This document shows positions 1-5,895 of a stretch of DNA of 5,978 nucleotides, piece by piece. The stretch is from positions 13,673 to 19,650 of the forward strand of contig PBFV01000019.1 in NCBI GenBank assembly GCA_002718935.1, written 5' to 3'. The notes under the pieces are model-generated. The model was not told the DNA's origin. It did not search any database and saw only the letters and a program-made list of their open reading frames with translations. Position 1 is the first letter of the stretch. Each line of letters begins with the position of its first letter. The translations under genes were made by a program, and so were the position numbers. The stretch is from Verrucomicrobiales bacterium (lineage in GTDB: Bacteria > Verrucomicrobiota > Verrucomicrobiia > Limisphaerales > UBA1100).

Positions 1-1713
1 CACTTTTTCAAGCTCGCTGACCTGCTGGACTTCGCTGCACCAGCCCTTAATTTCGGTATCATTGAAAATCTTGCCGATCACGCGACGAAGCAGCCCCTTG
101 AGGTTGGCGTTTTCCAGATCGGTGAGCGACCGGATGGCGAGTTCCTTGTAGGTAAGCTGCAAGTCCTCGGCGCGCTTCACGGCCTTGAGGTCGGTGTACC
201 ATTGCTCGATCTGCTCGAAGGTCACGCCCTCGGGCAGTTGGCGGCGCCACACTTGCGCGAGCTGTTCCTTCTGTTCGCCGCGCGCCTTCTCGTGGGCAAC
301 AGCGAGCAGCACTGTGGGGCGCAAACCGGCGAGGTCGTTCGTCTCGCCTTCCTCGCCGAGGTCGGAGAGGTCATCGCGGATTTGGTAGGCGATGCCGAGG
401 TTCTCGCTGTATTGGCCGATCACCTCGGAGGCTTCGGCGTACTTTTCCAAGTCGGCATAAACGGAACCGAGCCGCAGGGCCACCTCGAAGGCGGGCGCGG
501 TTTTCTGCCGGAAAATATCGAGCACTTGCGTGGACTTCAGCGGCTCGGGGTTGCGCTGCCAAACCAGCTCGGCGCCCTGGCCGCGGCAAAGATGGCGCTG
601 GCCGTCGGCGGCGACGCTGAGCATCGCGGCCTTTTGCTCGGCGGAAACGCTCGTTTCGCCGATGAGCCGGTAGCCTTCGCCAATGAGTAAATCGCCGACG
701 TTCAACGCAACGGCGAGGCCGTGTTCCTCGTGCAGCGTCTTTTCGCCGTAACGCTCGGCGTCTTCGTCCTCGATGTCATCGTGAATGAGCGAAGCTTTGT
801 GGAAACACTCGACGGCGACGGCAATCTTTTTGAGATCCTCGGGAATTGGTTCCGCCGCATCCGAACGCAGTGCCTGAAACGCTGCCACGCTCAGGAACGG
901 TCGCCAGCGTTTGCCGGCGCGCGCGAGCCAATCGCGGCCAATCGCCTCGGTGTCGCCTTCGCCGGCACCCATGATCGCCTCGAGCGAATCGGGCGTGAAC
1001 CATGTGTCTACTTCATCGTGCAGCGAGGAAAGATCAAGCCGGCGCGTTTTGTCGTCGCTAGTGAGGTGGATGTAATCCCAAATCCAATCTTCATCGACGG
1101 TGGTGTCGATGCAGTCATCTTGCAGCAGCGGAATCGCCACGCCCGGCACGGCGGCCGCCTCCATGTATGGGAAGGCGCGTTCTAAGACGGGGATGCAGGC
1201 CACGCCGACGATGGCGTCGATCTTGCCGGTTTGAATAAGGCTCATCACGATCGCGCTGCCTTCGGCCACCAGCGCCGCGTAGCCGAGCTTTTCCGCCTCG
1301 TACTCGAGATCCTGAATACTGCACAACCCGCAGCTTTTGCAGAGCAGCCCAAATTCATCAAAAGGCGCCGGGCACTTGGCCTCCACGCGCAGGCACTTGG
1401 GCACCATCAGCAGGCGGCGCTCGAACGGCACCGCGGCAAGCGTCTCGCGCCAGAGCTCGTTGTTGATGAGGATGCCGATGTAGTCGCGATAAATTTCCTT
1501 GGAATTCAGCGCGGCGACGAGCTTGTCGGCGTGCTGCTTGAGATCCTCCATCGGCACCGGCGGCACCAGCGTTTGTTCGGCAACATAATGCCGCACCTCG
1601 CGCAGAATCATCTCCCGTTCCTCACGGGTTTGCGGAATATTCTCGCGCGGCTGCCGCGGCTTACGCTGCGGAACCACTCGCGGAATTTTTAATGGCGCGC
1701 TGGTTGTGGACAT
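1..1713 (-). CDS. DUF116 domain - polyprenyl diphosphate synthase fusion protein (3' end outside window)
   Basis: This reading frame is open from ATG at 1713 to the window edge (571 codons seen, no stop), so it is a partial gene. Residues about 90-215 match the DUF116 pattern: clustered cysteines C107, C114, C125, C128 and C131 (CKSCGLC at 125-131), then GVAC ending at C173 and a further C201. Residues about 250-545 form an all-trans isoprenyl diphosphate synthase: GKRWRP at 267-272, first Asp-rich motif DDIED at 312-316, K404 in a KT(A/G) motif, and second Asp-rich motif QIRDDLSD at 444-451. The enzyme family condenses isopentenyl diphosphate with allylic diphosphates in the cytosol. Small residues (A307, S308) at the fifth and fourth positions before the first motif, and no two-residue insertion within it, suggest a product of C20 or longer; this is inference. 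The Arg-Arg-Gly that usually follows the motif reads R321-Y322-G323. The DUF116 part has no established function; its cysteines suggest an Fe-S or metal site. A GGA lies about 9 nt before the ATG. It is the last visible gene of the cluster, 86 nt after the ferredoxin gene. Confidence 0.9.
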   Translation of the reverse strand, partial: MSTTSAPLKIPRVVPQRKPRQPRENIPQTREEREMILREVRHYVAEQTLVPPVPMEDLKQHADKLVAALNSKEIYRDYIGILINNELWRETLAAVPFERRLLMVPKCLRVEAKCPAPFDEFGLLCKSCGLCSIQDLEYEAEKLGYAALVAEGSAIVMSLIQTGKIDAIVGVACIPVLERAFPYMEAAAVPGVAIPLLQDDCIDTTVDEDWIWDYIHLTSDDKTRRLDLSSLHDEVDTWFTPDSLEAIMGAGEGDTEAIGRDWLARAGKRWRPFLSVAAFQALRSDAAEPIPEDLKKIAVAVECFHKASLIHDDIEDEDAERYGEKTLHEEHGLAVALNVGDLLIGEGYRLIGETSVSAEQKAAMLSVAADGQRHLCRGQGAELVWQRNPEPLKSTQVLDIFRQKTAPAFEVALRLGSVYADLEKYAEASEVIGQYSENLGIAYQIRDDLSDLGEEGETNDLAGLRPTVLLAVAHEKARGEQKEQLAQVWRRQLPEGVTFEQIEQWYTDLKAVKRAEDLQLTYKELAIRSLTDLENANLKGLLRRVIGKIFNDTEIKGWCSEVQQVSELEKV

Positions 1714-1720
1714 GCCAAAT

Positions 1721-1735
1721 CCGTGATTTTCACGG
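1721..1735. promoter_or_regulatory. Perfect short hairpin just upstream of the DUF116-prenyl synthase start
   Basis: The bases CCGTGA-TTT-TCACGG form a perfect inverted repeat with a 6-bp stem and a 3-nt loop. It ends only 7 nt before the ATG at 1713 (minus strand). It lies in the 86-nt gap 1714-1799, which is the widest gap within the minus-strand cluster. Its right-hand arm, as read in the mRNA, contains the GGA that would serve as a weak ribosome binding site. It could therefore be an mRNA structure that limits translation of the fusion gene, or a small DNA operator. It has no downstream U-run on either strand, so it is not a classical terminator. Function is inferred only from position. 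Confidence 0.4.
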
Positions 1736-1799
1736 AAGGTGTGCTTGGACGGGGATTCTGAGGGCGACCTTCAGATGTGTCGATGCAAAAAGCGAAGCG

Positions 1800-2657
1800 C
1801 TAATTGTCCCGCGCATCCATCGCCGCCTGCGCCTTGGCATTGGCCGCGGCCGCCTTTTTGGCTATCTCATCGGCGCTCGGAAGGCTTTGGAGGACTTCGA
1901 GCGGGATGTCGATGTCCGCCTCGGCGGCGAGTTTGGTGAGGCACTTGGTGCGTTCGCCAAGGGCTTTGTCGGAATCGCGCTCTTTCGAAAACCGGCTGCG
2001 GTTGCGTTGGCTGCGGTCACGGAGCATTTGGTACACATCACCACCGAGCAGCGCCGAGATGTCGATCTTCATCTTTTCGCGATTGAGATCGGTATCGCTC
2101 ACCACATCGCCATTGATCGGGCCGCTTTTGTACTTGGGGAACATGATCGCCGCTTCCGGGCACACACGGCTGCAGGCGGGGCAGTTGGTTTTGCAGTTGT
2201 CATTGTTCTGCACCTGAATCTGCTGGTCGTCGTCCGTACCGTACACATCGAACAAACAAAACGACAGGCACTGCATGCAGTTGGTGCAGCGGTCGAAATC
2301 GATCACCGGAAACCACGGCTTCCATTCACCGTGCTTGGCGGACTGGGTGGATTCGCGCTCCGTCTCGACCAGCGCCGTGATGCCATCCGGTTCCAGCCCC
2401 GTGATATCACGAAATGCCACGTTCACTTTGCCGTTGGCATCCTCTGCCTCGGGTGCTTTGCCATTCGTAAACCTCCCGAGCACTAGCAGCGAGCTGTCAT
2501 CCGCCGGGGCCACCGCCCCGCTGCCGGCGCAAGTGACGGCATAACCCTGATCCAGCAAAGCGCCCACCGTCGCCGAGCGATCGGACGCTTCCAATGACGC
2601 CGCGCCTTCGCCCTCATAAAGGACGATTCGCAGGGTTGTCTCGTCGGCAATGGCCAT
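1800..2657 (-). CDS. 2x[4Fe-4S] ferredoxin-type protein with unassigned N-terminal domain
   Basis: A complete 285-residue protein, ATG at 2657 to TAG at 1800. The central part carries two Fe-S cluster motifs: CTNCMQCLSFC (C124, C127, C130, C134) and CKTNCPACSRVCP (C155, C159, C162, C166). By the usual bacterial ferredoxin rule, the fourth cysteine of each motif completes the other cluster. The second motif has three residues between its first two cysteines instead of two. The spacer between the motifs (135-154) is acidic and Gln-rich. Residues 1 to about 115 form an alpha/beta-looking domain (LRIVLYEG near the start, SSLLVLGRF near 55-62) that I cannot assign. The C-terminal 120 residues are charged and end in an Ala/Lys-rich helix. 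No signal peptide or membrane segment is visible, so it is probably cytosolic. It starts 2 nt after the stop of the HdrA-like gene, which implies co-transcription and a likely electron-transfer partnership. Redox partners and cluster potential cannot be read from the sequence. Confidence 0.88.
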   Translation of the reverse strand: MAIADETTLRIVLYEGEGAASLEASDRSATVGALLDQGYAVTCAGSGAVAPADDSSLLVLGRFTNGKAPEAEDANGKVNVAFRDITGLEPDGITALVETERESTQSAKHGEWKPWFPVIDFDRCTNCMQCLSFCLFDVYGTDDDQQIQVQNNDNCKTNCPACSRVCPEAAIMFPKYKSGPINGDVVSDTDLNREKMKIDISALLGGDVYQMLRDRSQRNRSRFSKERDSDKALGERTKCLTKLAAEADIDIPLEVLQSLPSADEIAKKAAAANAKAQAAMDARDN

Positions 2658-2659
2658 GG

Positions 2660-3055
2660 TTAAATTTTCTTTTCGCCTTCCGTCTCCGCCACCGAACCAT
2701 CCGCGGGCAGGTTGGCGGTTACCTCTTCATTCAACACCGCCGCCGTGGCATCCTCGGCGGACAACTCGCGCATGTTAACCACTTCGGTTCGGTCGCCCGG
2801 CAGGTTTGCCTGGCAACTGGCAAACAGCCATTTCACTGCCCGCGGATAACAGGCAGCCACCTTCACCGGCGCCTCGCCCGCGGCTAATCGCTGCAAAGCC
2901 GGATCGCGCCGGGCGGACATCTCGCACAAATCCGCCACCGCCTCAAACGCCCGGCCGGACTGGCACAAGCCTTCCAGTACGCCTTGTTTCACCTCGCCTG
3001 GCACGACCTGGGCGTAGTTGCAGTGACAAAACAAAATGCGGGGCTGTTCGGCCAT
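2660..3055 (-). CDS. Small HdrA N-terminal-domain-like cysteine-rich protein
   Basis: A 131-residue protein from ATG at 3055 to TAA at 2660. It resembles the N-terminal domain of heterodisulfide reductase subunit A. The landmarks are FCHCNYA (C10, C12) near the start, DLCEM (C44), VAACYPRA (C69), comparable to the VxAACSPR of HdrA, and VVNMRE at 92-97, comparable to its MVNIRE. C31 and C81 are additional cysteines. The whole FAD-binding part of HdrA (GxGxxG Rossmann motif) and its ferredoxin domains are absent; the 4Fe-4S protein encoded 2 nt downstream may supply the latter in trans. HdrA handles electrons through Fe-S clusters and FAD in methanogens and in sulfur-oxidising sHdr systems, so an Fe-S or thiol-based redox role is plausible here but not proven. 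An in-frame TTG at 3094 would add 13 residues (MAKPISPTSLPAS). I prefer the ATG because the similarity begins just after it; neither start has a good Shine-Dalgarno sequence. The gap from the GTPase gene is 46 nt. Confidence 0.8.
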   Translation of the reverse strand: MAEQPRILFCHCNYAQVVPGEVKQGVLEGLCQSGRAFEAVADLCEMSARRDPALQRLAAGEAPVKVAACYPRAVKWLFASCQANLPGDRTEVVNMRELSAEDATAAVLNEEVTANLPADGSVAETEGEKKI

Positions 3056-3101
3056 GGATGCGGGGAGACTAGTCGGGCTAATCGGTTTTGCCAACTTCGG
3101 A

Positions 3102-4211
3102 TCAGGCGAAATCCGTCACGCGATGGGTCGGTTCGGGCTTGCCGGGGCGGAAGTGTTCGAGGTGATCGAGGGTGGCGGCGAGGTTGGTGGAGGCGGCGGC
3201 GAGGGCGCTTTGGACGGCGGCGTGGAGGGTTTCGGGATCGCCCTCGGCGCGCAGGTTGATGATGAGCTGGCCGCTTTCGATGGGGGCATCAAGGTCGGCA
3301 GATAGCTCGGGCACGAAGTCGTTGCGCACCAGATTAATGATGGCAACGTCGCCGCCTAAGCCACTATCCGGACTGAGGGTCATTTTCAAGTGCGCGATCT
3401 CGGCGCCGTGTTCGCTGAGATGCGACTGCATGGCGATGGCGAATTGTTGAAGCACAGGCCGCGCCTCGAAGCCGTCGGTTGCGGACAATTGCACGGTAGC
3501 GTTGAGCCAACCGAGCAGTGCTTCGCCTTCGGCGTAGACATGGTAATCCACCTCCATCACGTTGCGGGCGATTTGCTCGGCGTCGGTGATGCGGCCAAAC
3601 CAATCGTCCAAGCCGGCGCAGTCGCGTGCGGAAATTTGCAACACCTCGGCGTTGGGGAATTCTTCGGTGAGCTTGGCTTCCAGCTCGGCGAGGGCGCCGG
3701 ATTCCATGAGATCGGTCTTGTTAATAACGATAAGGTCGGCTTCTTCCAGTTGTTTGCGGTATATATAAACGACTTTCTCCGAAAACTGCCCGCCTTCACT
3801 CAAGCCGAACACGCGCGACGCTCGCACGGGATCGACCAGCACGCTCAACGGCGCGATGCTGAAGTCATCGCCGTAAATACGCCTGAGCGGATAGGTGACC
3901 GTCGCCACCAGATCCGTGCAACTGCCGACCGGCTCGGCGATGAACACATCCGGCCGCGTGCTCTCGGTGAGTTGCCCGGCGGCATCGACTAGCGAATTGA
4001 AACGACAACAAAAACAGCCGCCGGGGATTTCCTCCGTGGCAAAGCCCTTGGAGCGCAGCATGGCGGTATCGACCAGTTCGCGCCCCTGATCATTGGTGAT
4101 GAGACCCACGGTGCGACCGGCGTCGCGGAGGTGCTCAGCCAGTGCCGCGACGCTGGTAGTTTTGCCTGCGCCGAGGAATCCGCCGATCATGATGTAGCGC
4201 GCTTTACTCAA
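3102..4211 (-). CDS. COG0523 (CobW/P47K-type) GTPase, putative metal chaperone
   Basis: A complete 369-residue protein ending in TGA at 3102. The G-domain motifs are GFLGAGKTT (P-loop, 11-19), GGCFCC (64-69, the CxCC metal-binding hallmark of COG0523), EPVG (93-96) and NKTD (164-167). Family members use GTP hydrolysis to deliver or insert metals (Zn, Co, Ni, Fe) into client proteins; which metal applies here cannot be read from the sequence. Residues about 215-369 do not look like the usual His-rich CobW C-terminal domain. They form a separate conserved-looking module (IINLVRNDFVPELS near 291-304, GQLIINLRAE near 314-323). The start is TTG at 4211, giving MSKARYIMIGG before the P-loop, the normal spacing. 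Its ribosome site (AAGG, 8 nt upstream) lies inside the end of the H-like gene, and the two genes overlap by 8 nt, which suggests translational coupling. An ATG at 4190 would leave only 3 residues before the P-loop motif and is less likely. Confidence 0.9.
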   Translation of the reverse strand: MSKARYIMIGGFLGAGKTTSVAALAEHLRDAGRTVGLITNDQGRELVDTAMLRSKGFATEEIPGGCFCCRFNSLVDAAGQLTESTRPDVFIAEPVGSCTDLVATVTYPLRRIYGDDFSIAPLSVLVDPVRASRVFGLSEGGQFSEKVVYIYRKQLEEADLIVINKTDLMESGALAELEAKLTEEFPNAEVLQISARDCAGLDDWFGRITDAEQIARNVMEVDYHVYAEGEALLGWLNATVQLSATDGFEARPVLQQFAIAMQSHLSEHGAEIAHLKMTLSPDSGLGGDVAIINLVRNDFVPELSADLDAPIESGQLIINLRAEGDPETLHAAVQSALAAASTNLAATLDHLEHFRPGKPEPTHRVTDFA

Positions 4212-4680
4212 TGTCCTTGCCTTTCTCCGCTTGCTGCTGCTCGAGCATTTTGTCGATGGTGCTGTTTAGGATAGCAGCATAGCCCTCGGCGTCGACGCAT
4301 TTGTCATCCAGCTTGCCGGCCACTTCGTATAGCCAGCCGTCCTCGTAGGGCTTGCGGTTGATTAGCGCGATGTCCTTTTGCAGCGCGGGATTGGTGCCGC
4401 GGAATTCGCCCTCGGCAAACGCATACACATCGCTGATCGCTTTGAAACCCTCCACCCAACCGAGGATTTGTCCCGGTGCCACCGGCGAATCCGGCTTCAC
4501 CTCAAACCCATGATCCACCATGTCGCCCAACATGCGCGTGGCGAATTTTGTGAATCCGATGCGCAGTACTCCATCCATCTCCCGCGCCCAAAAATGCGAC
4601 GGGCTGTACCGGCAATCCAACGGCAGGCGCGTCGCGAAATGCGTGCGCTTGAAGAGGAGCGTGTTTTGGGATCCTGCCAT
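4204..4680 (-). CDS. Glycine cleavage H-like (lipoyl carrier) protein
   Basis: A 158-residue protein that aligns along its core with glycine cleavage H protein. RYSPSHFWAR (24-33) corresponds to the KYTxxHEWVR start of GcvH. RIGFTKFATRMLGDMV (40-55) corresponds to its VGITDYAQxxLGDIV. The lipoylation site is VEGFKAISDVYA (76-87), with the acceptor lysine K80 conserved. NRKPYEDGWLYEV (108-120) matches the NxxPYGEGWL segment. H-proteins carry a lipoyl arm that shuttles aminomethyl groups and electrons; related GcvH-like proteins such as LbpA serve Hdr-like sulfur oxidation instead. No GcvT, GcvP, lipoyl synthase or lipoate ligase gene lies in the window, and the operon partners are redox proteins, so a non-glycine role is likely (inference). 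The N-terminus is about 20 residues longer than usual, and the tail is Gln/Lys-rich. ATG at 4680 is chosen; an in-frame GTG at 4722 would add 14 residues. Neither has a clear ribosome site. This is the first gene of the cluster. Confidence 0.87.
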   Translation of the reverse strand: MAGSQNTLLFKRTHFATRLPLDCRYSPSHFWAREMDGVLRIGFTKFATRMLGDMVDHGFEVKPDSPVAPGQILGWVEGFKAISDVYAFAEGEFRGTNPALQKDIALINRKPYEDGWLYEVAGKLDDKCVDAEGYAAILNSTIDKMLEQQQAEKGKDIE

Positions 4681-4767
4681 TGGCCGCGAAGGTTTCGGAT
4701 TCGCCGCCGCGAGGCAAGCCACAAAAGGCTCGAATGCCGCCCGTGCCCGCGTATCCTACCGGTCCTC
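4681..4767. promoter_or_regulatory. Divergent intergenic region, presumed promoters for both transcription directions
   Basis: This 87-nt stretch separates the first gene of the minus-strand cluster from the cysteine desulfurase on the plus strand, so promoters for both should lie in or near it. I see no convincing -35/-10 pair. The only candidate is the segment 4751-4760, which contains TATCCT on the plus strand and TAGGAT on the minus strand, both weak -10 matches without a recognisable -35. If the plus-strand match is used, the desulfurase mRNA would have almost no leader, consistent with the lack of a Shine-Dalgarno sequence before its ATG. If the H-like gene starts at GTG 4722, the region shrinks to 45 nt. 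Confidence 0.35.
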
Positions 4768-5895
4768 ATGCTGTACTTTGACCACAACGCCACTACGCCG
4801 CTATGTGCCTCCGCGCGCGAGGCGTGGCTGGAGGCGAGTGAACAGTTTGCGGGAAACCCCTCCAGCCCACATCGGCTCGGTGCCCGGGCTGATCGCGCCT
4901 TGGCGGAGGCGCGCGAACAGTTGGCGGCATATTTAAAGTGCGGACCGCTGGATATCGTGTGGACCTCCGGTGCGACCGAATCCAACAACCTCGTCATGCA
5001 TCATTACGCGCAGGAACTTGCGTCCGGTGCCGAGGTTTGGCTCTCAGCCATCGAACACCCGTGCGTGATCGAGGCTGCGCAAAGTCACTTCAGCGGGCGC
5101 GTTCGTTTTTTGCCTGTGAACACCGGCGGTGAGTTGGATATTGATACCCTGCGCGTGCGACTGACCGAAAAACGGCCCGGCCTGATCGCGGTGATGGCGG
5201 CCAACAACGAGACCGGCGTGCTGCAGCCGTGGCGCGAGGTGCACGATCTGTGCCTGACTCATAAAGTACCGTTCTTTTGCGACGCCGCGCAATGGGTGGG
5301 CAAACTGCCCGCGAAAGGATTGGGCGAATGCGATTTTGTCAGCGGTTGCGCGCATAAATTCGGCGGGCCGAAAGGTGTTGGGTTTCTGAAATGCCCCAGC
5401 ATCGGCCCGGTGCGATCCCAACTCGTCGGCGGACCGCAGGAGGAAGGCCGCCGCGCCGGCACCGAGAATGTCGCCAGCGTGTTCTCGATGATGGCCGCGC
5501 TCAAAGAGCGTGAAACCGCGATGGCCGAAGGCGACGCACAGGAACGCGAGGCCTGGCGCAATGCATTTGTGATGAGCCTGCCCGGCGCGCGTGTGCTGGG
5601 CCAAGGCGCGCCCCGTTTGTGGAACACGGTGAGCGCACTGCTGCCCGGTGACTGCCGTGCGCGATGGGTGGTCAAACTCGACAAGGCCGGCTTCGCCGTC
5701 TCCACCGGCAGTGCCTGCGCCAGCGGCAAGGAAGCGCCGAGTCATGTTCTGACGGCGATGGGAGTGTCGGAGGAGGACACCGATCGCGTAGTGCGTTTCA
5801 GCAGCGGCTGGGAAACCACCGCCGAGGATTGGCAAGCCCTTGCTAAGGGCGTGAATACGGTGGCGCGGGAATTGGAAAAGCTGACAGCGGATTAA
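4768..5895 (+). CDS. Class I cysteine desulfurase (NifS/IscS-like, PLP-dependent)
   Basis: A complete 375-residue fold-type I aminotransferase-family enzyme. It converts cysteine to alanine and a protein-bound persulfide, the sulfur source for Fe-S clusters and thio-cofactors. Visible landmarks are YFDHNATTP at the N-terminus, SGATESNN (67-74), the PLP-stacking region EHP with H96, NNETG (146-150), CDAAQ with D172 and Q175, the Schiff-base lysine K197 in AHKFGGPKG, GGPQEEGRRAGTEN (221-234), and the active-site cysteine C317 in STGSACASG. The last motif is of the NifS/IscS (class I) type rather than the SufS type. At 375 residues it is shorter than IscS (about 404) and lacks that protein's C-terminal extension, so a standard IscU-docking tail may be absent. 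The ATG at 4768 is chosen because the homology starts there; the upstream open frame back to 4378 is antisense to the H-like gene. No IscU, IscR or Suf gene is visible. The gene diverges from the lipoyl/HdrA-like cluster, which suggests, but does not prove, that it supplies sulfur to it. Confidence 0.95.
   Translation: MLYFDHNATTPLCASAREAWLEASEQFAGNPSSPHRLGARADRALAEAREQLAAYLKCGPLDIVWTSGATESNNLVMHHYAQELASGAEVWLSAIEHPCVIEAAQSHFSGRVRFLPVNTGGELDIDTLRVRLTEKRPGLIAVMAANNETGVLQPWREVHDLCLTHKVPFFCDAAQWVGKLPAKGLGECDFVSGCAHKFGGPKGVGFLKCPSIGPVRSQLVGGPQEEGRRAGTENVASVFSMMAALKERETAMAEGDAQEREAWRNAFVMSLPGARVLGQGAPRLWNTVSALLPGDCRARWVVKLDKAGFAVSTGSACASGKEAPSHVLTAMGVSEEDTDRVVRFSSGWETTAEDWQALAKGVNTVARELEKLTAD

Noticed and set aside
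202..1692. Three plus-strand open frames (202-690, 721-1185, 1231-1692)
   Set aside because: They lie antisense to the minus-strand frame, which encodes recognisable DUF116 and prenyl synthase motifs. Long antisense frames are expected in G+C-rich coding DNA.
1692..2486. 264-codon plus-strand open frame
   Set aside because: It is antisense to the ferredoxin gene and the gap before it, and its translation shows no recognisable motif. The minus strand has two clear Fe-S motifs.
2660..3055. Frameshifted or truncated full-length HdrA
   Set aside because: No remnant of the FAD-binding GxGxxG domain is visible downstream. The next gene begins cleanly 2 nt later with an unrelated N-terminus, so it looks like a genuine small protein.
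3171..3205. GGC/GAG-rich repetitive stretch
   Set aside because: It encodes an Ala-rich helix near the C-terminus of the GTPase and shows no regular repeat unit.
3760..3768. AT-rich run that could be a promoter
   Set aside because: It falls inside the GTPase coding frame (VYIYRK segment) and is explained by Tyr/Ile codons.
4204..4680. Canonical glycine cleavage operon
   Set aside because: Only an H-like protein is present. No GcvT, GcvP or lipoyl ligase is visible, and the neighbours are redox proteins.
4752..4758. TATCCT / TAGGAT as firm -10 boxes
   Set aside because: Only four of six positions match on either strand, and there is no -35 at the right distance. This is kept only as a weak suggestion in the intergenic entry.
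4378..4767. N-terminal extension of the desulfurase frame
   Set aside because: The extra 130 residues are Arg/His-rich, antisense to the H-like gene, and lie before the conserved start of the desulfurase family.
5044..5835. 263-codon minus-strand open frame
   Set aside because: It is antisense to the desulfurase catalytic core and has no family features.
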